Shown one piece after another: positions 28,209-38,928 of a DNA stretch of 64,000 nt (within the stretch, counting starts at the first letter, position 1; each line of letters starts with the position of its first letter). Position numbers and translations under genes: made by a program. The notes under the pieces were generated by a model, which was given only the letters and a program-made list of their open reading frames with translations, was not told where the DNA came from and made no database searches. Source of the DNA: Thermotoga maritima MSB8 (GTDB taxonomy: Bacteria; Thermotogota; Thermotogae; Thermotogales; Thermotogaceae); contig NC_000853.1 in assembly GCF_000008545.1 (NCBI RefSeq), positions 510,465-574,464 of the forward strand, given 5' to 3'.

Positions 28209-29710
28209 CTCTCTCTGAACCTGTACTGAAGCGCTTCTGCGAGGTGACTCATTTCTACACCGTTCGAACCTTCCAGATCCGCTATTGTTCGTGAGATCTT
28301 CAGAACTTTGTCGATCTTCCTACCCGACAGTCCATATCTTTCCACGTATCTTTTCAGGAGATCCTCACTCTTCTCGTCCAGCTGGACAAACCTCCTCAGC
28401 ATTCTGTGAGACATCTGTGAATTGCAGGAAATATGAGTATCCCTGAAACGTCTTTTTTGTATTTCCCTCGCCTTCATCACCCGCTCTCTGATTGAAGAGC
28501 TTTTCTCTCCTTCGGGTTTTTTCATCATTTCCTCGAAGGAGAGCTTCGGGACGTTGATCACCAGGTCCATCCTGTCCAGAAGAGGACCCGAGATTTTCTT
28601 TCTGTACCTCATGATGTCTCTGGGAGAGCAGACACAGGGTTGTTTCGGGTCACCAAGATTTCCACAGGGACAAGGGTTCATGGCACCAACAAGCATGAAG
28701 CGGGCGGGGTAGGTGACGGTGAACTTCGCTCTGGCAACCGTGACGATACCTTCTTCGAGAGGCTGTCTCAGGGCTTCCAGCACATCTCTTTTGAACTCCG
28801 GTAGCTCATCGAGGAACAGAACACCGTTGTGTGCGAGAGAAATCTCACCGGGTCTTGGGTTGGTACCACCACCGATGATGGAGACAGTCGACGCCGTGTG
28901 ATGGGGAGCTCTGAAGGGACGGAGTTTCACGATCCCGGGATAACCAGATGCGCTGTACACCTTGCTCGTCTCGAGGATTTCCTCTTCGGACATGGGAGGA
29001 AAGATCGTGGGAATTCTCTTCGCTATCATGGTCTTCCCGGAGCCGGGATTTCCTACCATGAGGATGTTGTGAAAACCTGCGACGGCTATCTCCACCGCTC
29101 TTTTCACCATCTCGTGGTCTCTAACATCGGAGAAATCGATCTCGTATTCCAAGTTCGTGTTTTCTATACCCGAATACTCGATCCGTTTCAGCGTTCTATC
29201 TCCCCTCAAGAACTCAACGCATTCTCTGAGAGATTCCACTGCGTATATATCCAGTTCTTTCACGCATTTTGCTTCCTCTTCGTTCTCTTTTGGGATGAGC
29301 ACCGTACCACTGAACATTTCTGAAAGAGAAAGGAGAACGGGAAGAACCCCGTTCACCCTCTTCACTTCTCCATTCAGCGAGAGTTCTCCTATAGCGAGGA
29401 TGTTTTCGCTCACCTGAACTATTCCTGTTGAAGCGAGTATGCACAGTGCGATTGGCAGGTCGAGCATGGAACCTTCTTTTCTCACGTCTCCAGGAGCGAG
29501 GTTCACCACGTATTTACCGTGTGGAAGAGAAAATCCACTGTTCAGAATAGCGCTTTTCACCCTTTTTCTGCTCTCTTTCACGGCGGTGTCACCGAGGCCA
29601 ACCACGTCTATATCGTTGAAAACGCTCCTGTTGTCGAAATCTACTTCAACATCTATTTTCATTGCTTCTATTCCCTGTATCGTGGCGGAGGAGAGTTTGT
29701 TGTAGTTCAC
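28205..29710 (-). CDS. comM: YifB/ComM family Mg-chelatase-like AAA+ ATPase
   Basis: A 501-residue protein with an N-terminal Lon-protease-like domain (residues 1-170), an AAA+ Mg-chelatase core (Walker [13 protein letters not shown], Walker [10 protein letters not shown]), a Cys cluster ([18 protein letters not shown]) and a C-terminal helical domain. ComM is a hexameric helicase that extends branch migration during natural transformation. The GTG start has AAGGAGG and overlaps the proS stop as GTGA; the 3' end overlaps fliJ by 4 nt. Confidence 0.93.
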   Translation of the reverse strand: MNYNKLSSATIQGIEAMKIDVEVDFDNRSVFNDIDVVGLGDTAVKESRKRVKSAILNSGFSLPHGKYVVNLAPGDVRKEGSMLDLPIALCILASTGIVQVSENILAIGELSLNGEVKRVNGVLPVLLSLSEMFSGTVLIPKENEEEAKCVKELDIYAVESLRECVEFLRGDRTLKRIEYSGIENTNLEYEIDFSDVRDHEMVKRAVEIAVAGFHNILMVGNPGSGKTMIAKRIPTIFPPMSEEEILETSKVYSASGYPGIVKLRPFRAPHHTASTVSIIGGGTNPRPGEISLAHNGVLFLDELPEFKRDVLEALRQPLEEGIVTVARAKFTVTYPARFMLVGAMNPCPCGNLGDPKQPCVCSPRDIMRYRKKISGPLLDRMDLVINVPKLSFEEMMKKPEGEKSSSIRERVMKAREIQKRRFRDTHISCNSQMSHRMLRRFVQLDEKSEDLLKRYVERYGLSGRKIDKVLKISRTIADLEGSNGVEMSHLAEALQYRFRES

Positions 29711-31440
29711 CTGACAGCCTCCTTGGGATCGTACTCCCGCTTCATCTTTTCCAGTGTCTCCAGAAGCGCACCGAAACCGTTTTTGATGTTCACCTTGACG
29801 AGTTCTTTCGAATAGCGTTTCTTCAGTTCAACAACACCTTCCTTGAGGGATCTTCCCACGTTTATTCTTATGGGAAAGCCTATGAGATCGGCGTCTTTGA
29901 ATTTGAAACCAGGCGAGACTTCTCTGTCATCCAGAACAACCTCTTCTCCTTTTTCTGAGAGAACCTGGTAAATCTTCTCACCCACCTGCTTCTGTTCAGC
30001 GTCGTTCATGTTCAGAATGTCCACCACAACGGTGTAAGGGGCGATCGAAAGGGGCCAGATCATACCGTTCTCATCGTGGAAATGTTCCACAACAGCCGCC
30101 ATCGTTCTGGAAACTCCCCAGCCATAACAGCCCATGATGAAAGGCTTCATCTCACCGTTTTCATCCATGAAGTAGGCCTTCATGGCTTCGGAGTATTTTG
30201 TGCCGAGTTTGAAGATGTGACCAAGCTCTATCCCTTTTGTCGCCTTGAGAGGCTCACCACAGACGGGACAGGGATCACCCTCCACCACCGTTCTCAGATC
30301 GTACCACTCGTCCACCTTGAAATCTCTGGGGTGGTTTGCGTTTACGTAGTGCGTATCCTCTTCCATACCCCCAACGACGAAGTTTTTCAGTCCTCTGACG
30401 CTGTGATCGGCCACTTTCTTCACATCCACACCGATGGGTCCAATGAATCCGACGGGAACTCCGAAGTCCTTCAGAATTTCTTCTGGGGTTGCCATTCTCA
30501 GCGACTGATCTTTCAAATGTGCTTTGAGCTTCGCTTCGTTGAGCTCCAGGTCTCCCCTTATAAGTACCATTACGTATCCTTCTCTTCCTTTGTAAAGAAG
30601 GGACTTCACAATCTTCGACGGAGGAACACCGAGAAACTCTGAAACTTCCTCGATCGTCTTCACCCCGGGTGTGGGAACCTTCTTGAGGGGTTTCTCTTCT
30701 TCCTGTTCCTGAGTGTATTCACCTTTGTATTCGGCTTTTTCGTCGCTTGCCTGGTAGCCGCACTTTTCACAGAAGAGTACGTTCGTCTCTCCTATTTTCG
30801 CAGGAACGACGAACTCGTGGGAAGCGTTCCCTCCGATGGCACCCGTTTCTGCCTCTATGATCATGTACCGCACACCAAGCCTTTCCATGATTCGGGAGTA
30901 CGCTTTTTTGAACTGTTCGTACGTCTCGTCCAGAGATTCCCAGCTTGCGTGAAAGCTGTAAGCGTCCTTCATGATGAATTCTCTCGCCCTGAGAAGGCCG
31001 AAGCGTGGTCTGATTTCGTCTCTGTACTTGTTCGCTATCTGATACAGAGTGAGAGGAAGCTGTTTGTATGAACGAAGTTCGTTCTTCACAAGGTCCGTGA
31101 CGATCTCCTCGTGCGTGGGACCGAGTGTGAAGTCTCTTTCGTGCCTGTCTTTGAGTTTCATCATTTCGGGACCGTAATCGTCCCACCTTCCTGACTGTTT
31201 CCAGAGTTCCGCAGGTTGAAGGATGGGCATCAGAATTTCCTGTGCCCCTATCCTGTTCATCTCTTCTCGAACTATGTTCTCTATTTTGAGAAGCACTCTT
31301 CTTCCTAATGGGAGGTAGGTGTATATACCGGCGGCTACTTTTCTTATGAAGCCTCCTCGAAGAAGATACTCGTGGCTTACTGTCTCAACATCGGAAGGGG
31401 TTTCTTTGAGAGTAGGAGCATAGAGGTCTTTCATCCGCAA
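29707..31440 (-). CDS. proS: Prolyl-tRNA synthetase (bacterial type)
   Basis: A 577-residue class II synthetase. Motif 1 region [12 protein letters not shown], motif 2 FRDE-like ([17 protein letters not shown]), and motif 3 near [11 protein letters not shown] are visible. The editing insertion of bacterial ProRS ([20 protein letters not shown]) lies between motifs 2 and 3. The TTG start has GGAGGAG at 7 nt; ATG 31434 is an alternative. It is cotranscribed with comM. Confidence 0.96.
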   Translation of the reverse strand: MRMKDLYAPTLKETPSDVETVSHEYLLRGGFIRKVAAGIYTYLPLGRRVLLKIENIVREEMNRIGAQEILMPILQPAELWKQSGRWDDYGPEMMKLKDRHERDFTLGPTHEEIVTDLVKNELRSYKQLPLTLYQIANKYRDEIRPRFGLLRAREFIMKDAYSFHASWESLDETYEQFKKAYSRIMERLGVRYMIIEAETGAIGGNASHEFVVPAKIGETNVLFCEKCGYQASDEKAEYKGEYTQEQEEEKPLKKVPTPGVKTIEEVSEFLGVPPSKIVKSLLYKGREGYVMVLIRGDLELNEAKLKAHLKDQSLRMATPEEILKDFGVPVGFIGPIGVDVKKVADHSVRGLKNFVVGGMEEDTHYVNANHPRDFKVDEWYDLRTVVEGDPCPVCGEPLKATKGIELGHIFKLGTKYSEAMKAYFMDENGEMKPFIMGCYGWGVSRTMAAVVEHFHDENGMIWPLSIAPYTVVVDILNMNDAEQKQVGEKIYQVLSEKGEEVVLDDREVSPGFKFKDADLIGFPIRINVGRSLKEGVVELKKRYSKELVKVNIKNGFGALLETLEKMKREYDPKEAVR

Positions 31441-31511
31441 GGCCGATCTCCTCCTCGATTTCGAGTTCTTTTGAAACTATTGTATCATAGATAGGAAAAG
31501 GAGGATGGGCC

Positions 31512-32423
31512 ATGCGATACAGAAAGCTCAGCGATTATCTGAAGGAAAGATACGGTGAAAGGGTCCAGAGAATAGTGATACACGGGGGATTTTCCTGTCC
31601 GAACAGGGACGGCACGAAAGGGAAGGGTGGCTGTATTTACTGTGATGCCACGGGAAGTGGCTTCACCACTCTGATGAGGCTCCCGATAAGGGAGCAGGTT
31701 ATGGAAATGAAGAAAAAATACGAAAAGCGGGGGATCAAGAAATTCATCGCGTACTTTCAGTCGTTCAGCAACACCTACGCCCCTGTTGAGATGCTCAGAG
31801 AACGCTACGAGGAAGCTCTCGTGGACGATAGTATAGTTCAGCTATCTGTCTCCACGAGGCCCGATCTCGTGCCCGAACGAGTTCTGGATCTGTTCGAAGA
31901 ATTCAAAAAGCGTGTCGATGTTTCCGTTGAGCTTGGCCTTCAGACGGCAAACTATAGAACACTCAAGAAGATCAACAGAGGCCACACCCTCGCGGAGTTC
32001 GTGGATGCCGCTGTGAGAGTGAAAAAGAGAGGCATCGAACTCGTGGTGCATGTGATTTTGAATCTGCCCTGGGACGATATGGAGGATGTGGTAGAGACGG
32101 CCAAGATCCTCTCCGCTCTCGATGTGGACGGTGTGAAACTCCACTCGCTTTACGTGGTGGAAGGAACAAAACTCGCGGAGATGTACAAAAAGGGAGAAGT
32201 AAAAATCTGTTCACTCGAGGAGTACATCGACAGAGCGATCACATTTCTCGAATACCTCTCCCCAAACGTGGTCATTCACAGACTGGTCGCAGATCCTCCG
32301 AGAAAGGGAACGATCTTCGGTAACTGGGGAAAGAGCAAGATAGAAATCATCAACATGATAGAAGAAGAACTCGAGAGGAGAGATACGTATCAGGGCAAGA
32401 AGTTTGATTATCTTAACAGGTAG
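31512..32423 (+). CDS. Radical SAM protein, YhcC-like (TIGR01212 type)
   Basis: A 303-residue radical SAM enzyme of the Elp3-related YhcC group. The cluster cysteines are in FSCPNRDG and GGCIYCD; further conserved parts are YFQSFSNTYAP and ELGLQTANYRTLKKINRGH. The reaction of this family is not established to my knowledge. The ATG follows AAGGAGG. The next gene starts within its last 20 nt. Confidence 0.88.
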   Translation: MRYRKLSDYLKERYGERVQRIVIHGGFSCPNRDGTKGKGGCIYCDATGSGFTTLMRLPIREQVMEMKKKYEKRGIKKFIAYFQSFSNTYAPVEMLRERYEEALVDDSIVQLSVSTRPDLVPERVLDLFEEFKKRVDVSVELGLQTANYRTLKKINRGHTLAEFVDAAVRVKKRGIELVVHVILNLPWDDMEDVVETAKILSALDVDGVKLHSLYVVEGTKLAEMYKKGEVKICSLEEYIDRAITFLEYLSPNVVIHRLVADPPRKGTIFGNWGKSKIEIINMIEEELERRDTYQGKKFDYLNR

Positions 32424-33459
32424 TCTTTTTCTCTTGATTTTCGGGTGTATTCCTGTTCACAACCACACGCTTTCGTTCCTCGTCTGGATAGCGGGGGACA
32501 ACGATTTGGAGCAGTTCATCTTTCAGGATCTGAAGGAGATGATGGGAAATCCATCTTGGATAAACGTTTTCGCTCTGGTAGATTACAGGTCTTCTTCTGA
32601 TACGCTCTACCGTGTGGAGGAAGGTTTGATTCCTCTGGAAACTTTCGATGAGATAAACTCAGGAGATCCGGTTGTTCTTTCTTCTTTCCTGAACGCGTAC
32701 AGGGGAGAAGATCTTTCCTTACTCGTTATCTGGAACCACGGAGATTGGTGGCGTGGAGAGTCTCAAAAACAGGTTAAAGGTGTGGCTTACGATTTCGTAA
32801 ATCTGGATTTTTTCACCATAAAAGAGATAAAGAGTGTTTTGAGAGACTCTCCCGTTACGGTACTGGGCTTCGATGCCTGTTTGATGGGAACGTTTGAGAT
32901 CCTGTGGGAACTGAAAGATTGCGCTCGATACGTGGTTGTGTCTTCAAAAGAGGCGCCCGGGAACGGCTGGGACTACTCAGTGTTGAGGTACTCAAAAGAT
33001 CTCTCTTCCCTTCTCTCGAACATCGTTAAGAGATACGGAGAGATCTACGGCACAGAATATTCTCTGAGCGTCTGGGACACTTCGAAACTGGATGAGATCA
33101 TGCTGTGGTTGGACAGAGTTGCCCAGTACATGATCGAGAACAACCTTTCTCCGTGGGAGTTCGAAGTTGAAAGAAGAACTGCGGGCGGAAGTACCACCGA
33201 ACTCGTAGAACTTGGAAGTTTTGCAAAATCGCTTCAAAATTCATCAGATGTTGTCCTCAGAGAGTACGGAGAAGGTCTCTACAGTGCCATAGTTTCTGCG
33301 AGGGTCTACGGAACACCTGATAACTACACGGACCTAACGATTTATCTGCCTCAGAATATGAAAAATCCAGAGTACTGGGACGATTTCGTTGCTTTAAGCG
33401 ACTTCACCTCGGAGAGCTCCTGGGACGATCTCATCGAACACTGGAGGGATAAAAATTGA
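32404..33459 (+). CDS. Clostripain-related (C11-like) cysteine peptidase, lipoprotein
   Basis: A 351-residue exported protein with a lipobox (LLIFGC, Cys near residue 15), so probably anchored to the outer face of the inner membrane. It carries the clostripain dyad: His in VIWNHGDWWRG and Cys in LGFDACLMGTFEI. C11 peptidases cleave after basic residues. The start is TTG 32404, overlapping the radical SAM gene by 20 nt; the SD is modest. The next gene overlaps by 4 nt (TTGA), giving a four-gene operon. Confidence 0.85.
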   Translation: MIILTGSLFLLIFGCIPVHNHTLSFLVWIAGDNDLEQFIFQDLKEMMGNPSWINVFALVDYRSSSDTLYRVEEGLIPLETFDEINSGDPVVLSSFLNAYRGEDLSLLVIWNHGDWWRGESQKQVKGVAYDFVNLDFFTIKEIKSVLRDSPVTVLGFDACLMGTFEILWELKDCARYVVVSSKEAPGNGWDYSVLRYSKDLSSLLSNIVKRYGEIYGTEYSLSVWDTSKLDEIMLWLDRVAQYMIENNLSPWEFEVERRTAGGSTTELVELGSFAKSLQNSSDVVLREYGEGLYSAIVSARVYGTPDNYTDLTIYLPQNMKNPEYWDDFVALSDFTSESSWDDLIEHWRDKN

Positions 33460-34070
33460 AAAGAGTGAACATGAACCTGGCCTGGATGGGCGTTGTCTTT
33501 TCTGCAATGAGTTCGATTCTGCTGTTAGAATATTACAGGGAGATTCTGGCAGGATCTCCCAGTTATACCCTTGGGACTGTGACTCTTTTTCTTTCTCTGA
33601 TTTCCACGATTTCTCTTTTGATCGTTTACAGACAGTGGAGTGTGCTCCTGAACATCAACGTTCTGCAAACTCTGAGACTGGCGGAGCAGCGTTCTGTGAA
33701 CTTGAACGAAAAGCCGTTTGTTCCAAACTGGCCGTACATTGCCTTTATAGCCTTCTGGTTTCTCGAGTTTCTCTTTGCGGGAATATGGTTTTTCTCCCTG
33801 CTTCAGTTGATCTTTTTTGTGATCTTTCTTCACTACCTGTTTGAAACTATAAGGAAACTCCAAGAGATCAAGATCCACCTTTACAGAACCCTTTTCAACA
33901 TCGACTACAAACCGGTCATAAAGGAAAGGAACGTGTTATCGGTTTTTCTCCTCACTCTATTCACTCTCGGTGTGTACTGGTTGTATCTGGTTGTCAGGCT
34001 CTCTCGAGAAATAAACGAATTTCTCGATATGGACGATCGAATCATGAGAAATCTGGAGGTGAAATCGTGA
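33456..34070 (+). CDS. Multi-pass membrane protein, DUF4234-like C-terminus
   Basis: A 204-residue protein with hydrophobic segments at about 8-28, 40-58, 94-127 and 165-180. The last ([19 protein letters not shown]) looks like DUF4234. Function unknown. The TTG start follows GGAGGG and overlaps the peptidase stop (TTGA). The next gene overlaps by GTGA, so all four genes from 31512 are coupled. Confidence 0.75.
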   Translation: MKRVNMNLAWMGVVFSAMSSILLLEYYREILAGSPSYTLGTVTLFLSLISTISLLIVYRQWSVLLNINVLQTLRLAEQRSVNLNEKPFVPNWPYIAFIAFWFLEFLFAGIWFFSLLQLIFFVIFLHYLFETIRKLQEIKIHLYRTLFNIDYKPVIKERNVLSVFLLTLFTLGVYWLYLVVRLSREINEFLDMDDRIMRNLEVKS

Positions 34071-34261
34071 AGGCCTGCCCGAACAAGGAGAGGAACCTCT
34101 CTTACTGCAACTGTTCTTATCCTGGATGTCCGAGAAAGGGCATCTGCTGTGAATGTATGCACTATCACAGACAACATGGAGAACTTCCCGCGTGTTATTT
34201 CCCGAACGACGCGGAGAAAACCTGGGACAGATCCATCGAGCATTTCAAAAGAGTGGTGTGA
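34067..34261 (+). CDS. Small Cys-rich protein (DUF6485-like)
   Basis: A 64-residue protein with seven cysteines near the N-terminus ([19 protein letters not shown], then [10 protein letters not shown]) and a late Cys in LPACYFP. The pattern matches small DUF6485 proteins, presumably metal-binding. Function unknown. GTG start in a GTGA overlap. The stop lies inside a hairpin shared with the convergent gene. Confidence 0.8.
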   Translation: MKACPNKERNLSYCNCSYPGCPRKGICCECMHYHRQHGELPACYFPNDAEKTWDRSIEHFKRVV

Positions 34262-34279
34262 GGGAGAACCTCACACCAC
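34253..34279. terminator. Bidirectional terminator hairpin between convergent genes
   Basis: A perfect 11-bp stem GTGGTGTGAGG/CCTCACACCAC (34253-34263, 34269-34279) with a 5-nt loop. It overlaps the stop codons of both converging genes. The minus-strand side has a T-rich tract; the plus side only CTTTGAT. Confidence 0.65.
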
Positions 34280-35200
34280 CTTTGATACGAGTTCGCACAC
34301 CTTTTCGAGAAAGGCTCTGTCTTCTTCGGAGAAAGGAGAAGGACTGTACGAATCTATATCCAGTTCTCCTATGATTTTTCCATCTTTGAAAATGGGAACC
34401 ACGATTTCCGCTTTCGTCTTTGGACTGCAGGAGAGATAGTTTGTTTCTTTGCTCACATCCTGAACAACGAAGGTCTCTTCTCTCTCCGCTGCCTGACCAC
34501 AGATTCCAACTCCGAACGGTATCTCCACGTGTTCTGTTGGCTCTCCTACGAACGGACCGAGTTTCAGCTTTCCATCCTCCACGAAGTAAAATCCCACCCA
34601 GTCGTAGTACGAAACGTGGTTTCTCAAAAATTCGCACAGATCACCGAGAGCTTCTTTTCCTCTTTTTAAAATCTTCTCGATTTCCTTCAGCAGAGAATCG
34701 AAGTACTCTTTTTTTCCTCCGTAGTTCCCGATTTCTTTTCCTTTTCTGAACTCTATCACCGCGTGGAGCGTGGCGAGTGAAAGCTCTCTTAGAAGTCCCT
34801 TTCTCCAGAGAGAGAACACATCCATCACCACGATCTTCTCTTTCTCTCCATCCACAACAACCCAGTCTGAAAGACCCAGAAGCGACATGAGGAACACGGA
34901 GAAGTCTTCTCTTTTCAAATCGAGGAAATCTTCTCTCTCTGAGAGCGATTCTGCGCACTCTATTTTTTTGTTCCTCGAGACGTCCAGCCAGTCCCACTTG
35001 AATCTATCGAGCTCTCTTCGTTCTATTTCCCGAAGGATCTTCTCGATCTTTTCATCGTTCAATTCGAGTTTTCTCTCGTAGTTTGGGACTATCGGGCCGA
35101 ACTTTCTTCTCAACTCTCTCCAGAAGTCAATCCATTTCGTTTTGTCCCACTTCAATATCTCGAGACACTCTTCCACCTTGTTCTGAACGATGCTTCTCAT
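34271..35200 (-). CDS. GAF-domain protein, free methionine-R-sulfoxide reductase-like, with an extra N-terminal domain
   Basis: A 309-residue protein. Residues from about 170 to the end resemble fRMsr: YYDWVGFYFV, LGPFVGEP, FGVGICGQA, VVQDV, YLSCSP, EIVVPI and ELDIDSYSPSPF. The two cysteines (GICG and LSCS) align with E. coli Cys94 and Cys118; the third (Cys84) is not seen. fRMsr reduces free methionine sulfoxide. The first 170 residues are an unrecognised charged helical domain (KWIDFWRELRRKFG). The ATG follows GGAGGG and overlaps mnmA by 4 nt. Confidence 0.8.
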   Translation of the reverse strand: MRSIVQNKVEECLEILKWDKTKWIDFWRELRRKFGPIVPNYERKLELNDEKIEKILREIERRELDRFKWDWLDVSRNKKIECAESLSEREDFLDLKREDFSVFLMSLLGLSDWVVVDGEKEKIVVMDVFSLWRKGLLRELSLATLHAVIEFRKGKEIGNYGGKKEYFDSLLKEIEKILKRGKEALGDLCEFLRNHVSYYDWVGFYFVEDGKLKLGPFVGEPTEHVEIPFGVGICGQAAEREETFVVQDVSKETNYLSCSPKTKAEIVVPIFKDGKIIGELDIDSYSPSPFSEEDRAFLEKVCELVSKVV

Positions 35201-36273
35201 CGAATTCCCTCCTTTATAATCGCTCCTCCAAGGAGTGTGTCTCCATCGTAAAAGGCGGCAATCTGACCCGGTGTGACGGCGAAGACTTTCTTCTCGAAAC
35301 TGACCTCCACTTCGTTATCTTTCACCTTGACAACTGCAGGAGCTTCTTCCGATTTTTTCCTCACTCTGCAGACACATCTGAACTCTTCAGGCACTTCAAC
35401 ATGCCAGACGGGATCTTCTGCGATCAAACCGGAGAAGAAAACATCTTCCAGATCTGATACGACAACAACGTTCTTCTCCGGAATCTTGCCCCTCACGTAG
35501 TACCTTCTTCCGAATTTTTCTATTTTGAAGCCCTTCCTCTGACCGATTGTGTAGAGAGGATACCCGAAATGCCGACCAACGACCTCTCCCTCGGGTGTGA
35601 TGATATCTCCATCTTTGAGCGTTATACCTTCGTCTTTCAAAAAGTTTTCGATGCTGCCATCCGGTATGAAGCACACATCCTGACTTTCCTGTTTCTTTGC
35701 AACGTGTATTCCCGCTTCTTCTGCGATTTTTCTGATCTCTTCTTTCGTGTAGATACCGTTTGGGAAGATGAGTCTTTCTATTCTCCAGGGCTCGATCCTG
35801 GCAAGGAAATACGACTGATCTTTCTTCAGATCCACACCCTTTTTTATCACCTTTCTTCCGTACTTTTCGCTGAACTCTATTCTCGCGTAGTGTCCACTCG
35901 CAAACGCATCGAATCCCTGGTTGAGAACGTAATCCATGAGGTATCCAAATTTCACGAAACGATTGCAGTGTGCGCAGGGATTCGGAGTGAGGCCTTTGAG
36001 AAGATCCCTCTTGAACGGTTCGATGACTTTCTCTCTGAAGATCTCCTTCACATCGACGATCTCTATCTCCACTCCGAGAAAGTGTGCTATTCTCATCGCG
36101 TCGGCCGTATCCGATGGACTGCAACAGACCTTCTTCTTTATCTCTTTTTTGATGAAGAATTCATCTTCCTTCGTTTTCATGTGGAAAGCCTTTACCTCGT
36201 GCCCTTCTTTCAGCAACAGATAGAGAGCTACCGCACTGTCCACTCCTCCACTGAGTGCTACCCCTACTTTCAA
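35197..36273 (-). CDS. mnmA: tRNA-specific 2-thiouridylase MnmA
   Basis: A 358-residue enzyme that thiolates U34 of Lys, Glu and Gln tRNAs. It has the PP-loop LSGGVDSAVAL, the catalytic Cys in NPCAHCN, the second Cys in SQDVCFIPDG, and YTIGQRKG. An additional VCCSPSDTADA stretch after the PP-loop is present. TTG start with GAGGAGGTG. Divergent from hslV. Confidence 0.95.
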   Translation of the reverse strand: MKVGVALSGGVDSAVALYLLLKEGHEVKAFHMKTKEDEFFIKKEIKKKVCCSPSDTADAMRIAHFLGVEIEIVDVKEIFREKVIEPFKRDLLKGLTPNPCAHCNRFVKFGYLMDYVLNQGFDAFASGHYARIEFSEKYGRKVIKKGVDLKKDQSYFLARIEPWRIERLIFPNGIYTKEEIRKIAEEAGIHVAKKQESQDVCFIPDGSIENFLKDEGITLKDGDIITPEGEVVGRHFGYPLYTIGQRKGFKIEKFGRRYYVRGKIPEKNVVVVSDLEDVFFSGLIAEDPVWHVEVPEEFRCVCRVRKKSEEAPAVVKVKDNEVEVSFEKKVFAVTPGQIAAFYDGDTLLGGAIIKEGIR

Positions 36274-36354
36274 GTTCGCACCTCCTCATTTAAGATGATA
36301 CCATTTCCTTTATTTGAGAAATTGAGTTAAAATAACTTGAGGAGGTGTTGAACC

Positions 36355-36885
36355 ATGAAATTTCACGGAACAACGATACTGGTTGTGAGAAGAAACGGGC
36401 AAACGGTGATGGGAGGAGATGGTCAGGTCACTTTCGGTTCGACCGTTTTGAAGGGAAACGCGAGAAAGGTTAGAAAGCTTGGGGAAGGAAAAGTACTCGC
36501 TGGTTTTGCGGGATCTGTGGCGGACGCCATGACGCTCTTCGATAGATTCGAAGCGAAACTGAGGGAATGGGGCGGCAACCTCACAAAGGCCGCCGTTGAG
36601 CTCGCGAAAGATTGGAGAACGGACAGAGTTCTGAGAAGACTGGAAGCCCTGCTTCTTGTGGCAGATAAAGAGAACATCTTCATCATATCGGGAAACGGCG
36701 AGGTCATCCAGCCCGACGACGACGCGGCCGCCATCGGCTCAGGAGGACCTTACGCACTCGCAGCTGCCAAGGCCCTTCTCAGGAACACCGATCTCTCCGC
36801 GCGGGAAATCGTGGAGAAAGCGATGACGATAGCAGGTGAGATCTGCATCTACACGAACCAGAACATAGTGATCGAAGAAGTTTAG
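36355..36885 (+). CDS. hslV: ATP-dependent protease subunit HslV
   Basis: A 176-residue proteasome-like peptidase. Start [15 protein letters not shown]; the catalytic Thr is probably Thr 6 exposed by removal of MKFHG, a slightly longer propeptide than in E. coli, where only Met is lost. [17 protein letters not shown] and [11 protein letters not shown] are conserved. Strong SD AGGAGGTG. It forms HslUV with the next gene, 11 nt downstream. Confidence 0.97.
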   Translation: MKFHGTTILVVRRNGQTVMGGDGQVTFGSTVLKGNARKVRKLGEGKVLAGFAGSVADAMTLFDRFEAKLREWGGNLTKAAVELAKDWRTDRVLRRLEALLLVADKENIFIISGNGEVIQPDDDAAAIGSGGPYALAAAKALLRNTDLSAREIVEKAMTIAGEICIYTNQNIVIEEV

Positions 36886-36896
36886 GAGGTGTTCTT

Positions 36897-38288
36897 ATGA
36901 AGAGTTTCGATGAAATGACTCCGAAGGAAATCGTTCAAGAACTCGACAAATACATAGTTGGTCAGTACGAAGCGAAAAAAGCCGTGGCGATAGCAGTTCG
37001 AAACAGAATCAGAAGACAGAAGCTTCCAGAAGAGTGGAGAAAAGAAGTACTTCCCAAGAACATCCTGATGATCGGACCCACGGGTGTGGGAAAGACAGAG
37101 ATCGCCCGGAGACTGGCTCAGCTTTCCGGATCCCCGTTCTTGAAAGTCGAAGCGACGAGGTTCACGGAAGTGGGATACGTGGGAAAGAACGTGGACTCGA
37201 TGATAAGAGATCTGGTTGAGATCAGTGTTAACATGGTGAAACAGGAAAAGATAAAAGAAGTGGAAAGGCAGGCGGAAGAGCTGGTTGAAGAGCGAATTCT
37301 CGATGCTCTCGTTCCCGAATCGAAAGCCATGCCGGTTGTCACGAATCCCTTCATAAACCTCATAACCGGTGGACAGCAACAGCAGTACACACCGGAAGAC
37401 AGGAGAAGGTTCAGAGCGAAAAGGGAAGAGATGAGGGAAAAGCTGAGAAAGGGAGAGCTGGAAGATGAAGAGATCGAAATAGAACTCGAAGAAACGGTTT
37501 CTCCGTTCATGGGAATCTTCGGACCGGGTATGGAAGACCTCGGGATAGAAATCACGAATATGTTCAGCGGAATGCTTCCAAAGCGAAAGAAGAAGAGAAA
37601 AATGAAAGTCTCTGAAGCGAGGAAGGTTCTGTTGCCTTTGGAAGCGGAAAAACTCATAGACATGGACAAGGTGGTGCAGGAAGCACTCGACAGAGCTCAG
37701 AACAGGGGAATCATCTTCATAGATGAAATAGACAAGATCGCCGGGAAAGAGAGTGCGGTGGGGCCAGATGTCTCCAGACAAGGTGTTCAGAGGGACCTTC
37801 TCCCCATTGTCGAAGGTACCACGATCATGACCAAGTACGGACCGGTGAGAACGGATTTCATCCTCTTCATAGCGGCCGGCGCATTCCACGTTTCACGACC
37901 ATCGGATCTCATTCCGGAACTTCAGGGACGTTTCCCGATACGTGTAGAACTGTCACCCCTCACCGAGGAGGATTTCGTGAGGATATTGAAAGAACCAGAG
38001 AATGCCATCATAAAACAGTACCAGGCACTTCTTTCAACGGAAGGTGTGGAACTCGTCTTCACCGAGGATGGAATCAGAGAAATGGCTCGAATAGCGTATC
38101 AGCTGAATCAAAGACTCGAAAACATCGGAGCCAGAAGGCTCTACACGGTCGCTGAAAAGGTCCTCGAGGAGATCTCTTTCGAAGCACCGGATATTCCAGA
38201 AAAGAGGGTCGTTGTGGATGCCGAATACGTGAGAAGAAGACTCGAAAAGATCGTTCAGGACGAGGATCTGAGCGCGTACATACTGTGA
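36897..38288 (+). CDS. hslU: ATP-dependent protease ATPase subunit HslU
   Basis: A 463-residue Clp/HslU AAA+ unfoldase. [18 protein letters not shown] opens the protein, Walker A is [11 protein letters not shown], an I-domain insertion spans about 110-245, Walker B is [10 protein letters not shown], and the C-terminal tail ends DLSAYIL, which docks into HslV. SD AGGAGGTG. It is the second gene of the long plus-strand run. Confidence 0.97.
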   Translation: MKSFDEMTPKEIVQELDKYIVGQYEAKKAVAIAVRNRIRRQKLPEEWRKEVLPKNILMIGPTGVGKTEIARRLAQLSGSPFLKVEATRFTEVGYVGKNVDSMIRDLVEISVNMVKQEKIKEVERQAEELVEERILDALVPESKAMPVVTNPFINLITGGQQQQYTPEDRRRFRAKREEMREKLRKGELEDEEIEIELEETVSPFMGIFGPGMEDLGIEITNMFSGMLPKRKKKRKMKVSEARKVLLPLEAEKLIDMDKVVQEALDRAQNRGIIFIDEIDKIAGKESAVGPDVSRQGVQRDLLPIVEGTTIMTKYGPVRTDFILFIAAGAFHVSRPSDLIPELQGRFPIRVELSPLTEEDFVRILKEPENAIIKQYQALLSTEGVELVFTEDGIREMARIAYQLNQRLENIGARRLYTVAEKVLEEISFEAPDIPEKRVVVDAEYVRRRLEKIVQDEDLSAYIL

Positions 38289-38298
38289 GGTGTTTCCC

Positions 38299-38928
38299 GT
38301 GAGGGTTCTTCTTCCTGCTTTTCTTCTGCTGCTCGCCGTTGGCTGTGCTCTGGTGAGCCCTGGAAAGGCGGATCTGTACGTCTATTTGTTCAACGTGGGA
38401 ACAGACGAAAACGTTACTGTGGATCTGGAAAGCAGTCATTTATCGGTGAACGGAAAAGAGTACACGCTCAAGGATGTATTGGCCAATGAGGGAGTCCTTT
38501 TGAACACGGTGGATATACCGTTCGATCTGTCGGATTTTGAGCTCACCGTGGCGGCTACGATCGTGTTCGATGAGCAGACAGAAGAAGTGTCTTTCAAAAC
38601 AACACCGGTGGTGCTTTACCACTCCGCGGGAAAGTTCAGCACCGACACGGTGCTGAGAAGCAACGCGTACCAACTCCTCGATCTCGAAAACAAGAAAATT
38701 TTCGCAGTGGAAGACCCTGTGAAGGTGTACGGTGAACTCACCAGCGAGGGAAGTGTGGTGACGCTGAGTTTCGGGGAATACGAAATGAAAGTTCCCGTTT
38801 ACAATGGGGAATTCCTGTTTTATCTGCCAGGAACGGATGAAAGTTACGATGTGGATGTGTTTTTTGATAGTGATTCAACATCCCTCACCATACAGGAGGG
38901 GAGGGACGAATACGAGGTCCCGTTCTAA
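38299..38928 (+). CDS. Putative lipoprotein of unknown function
   Basis: A 209-residue exported protein with a signal and lipobox (LLAVGCALV, Cys near 16) and a beta-rich acidic domain. No family recognised. The start is GTG 38299, six bases after GAGGTG; the frame is also open from GTG 38290. It follows hslU by 10 nt. Its 3' end overlaps the FtsL-like gene. Confidence 0.7.
   Translation: MRVLLPAFLLLLAVGCALVSPGKADLYVYLFNVGTDENVTVDLESSHLSVNGKEYTLKDVLANEGVLLNTVDIPFDLSDFELTVAATIVFDEQTEEVSFKTTPVVLYHSAGKFSTDTVLRSNAYQLLDLENKKIFAVEDPVKVYGELTSEGSVVTLSFGEYEMKVPVYNGEFLFYLPGTDESYDVDVFFDSDSTSLTIQEGRDEYEVPF

Noticed and set aside
31441-31511. Divergent promoters between proS and the radical SAM gene
   Set aside because: TATCAT/TACAAT-like boxes exist but without acceptable -35 partners, so they were not listed as features.
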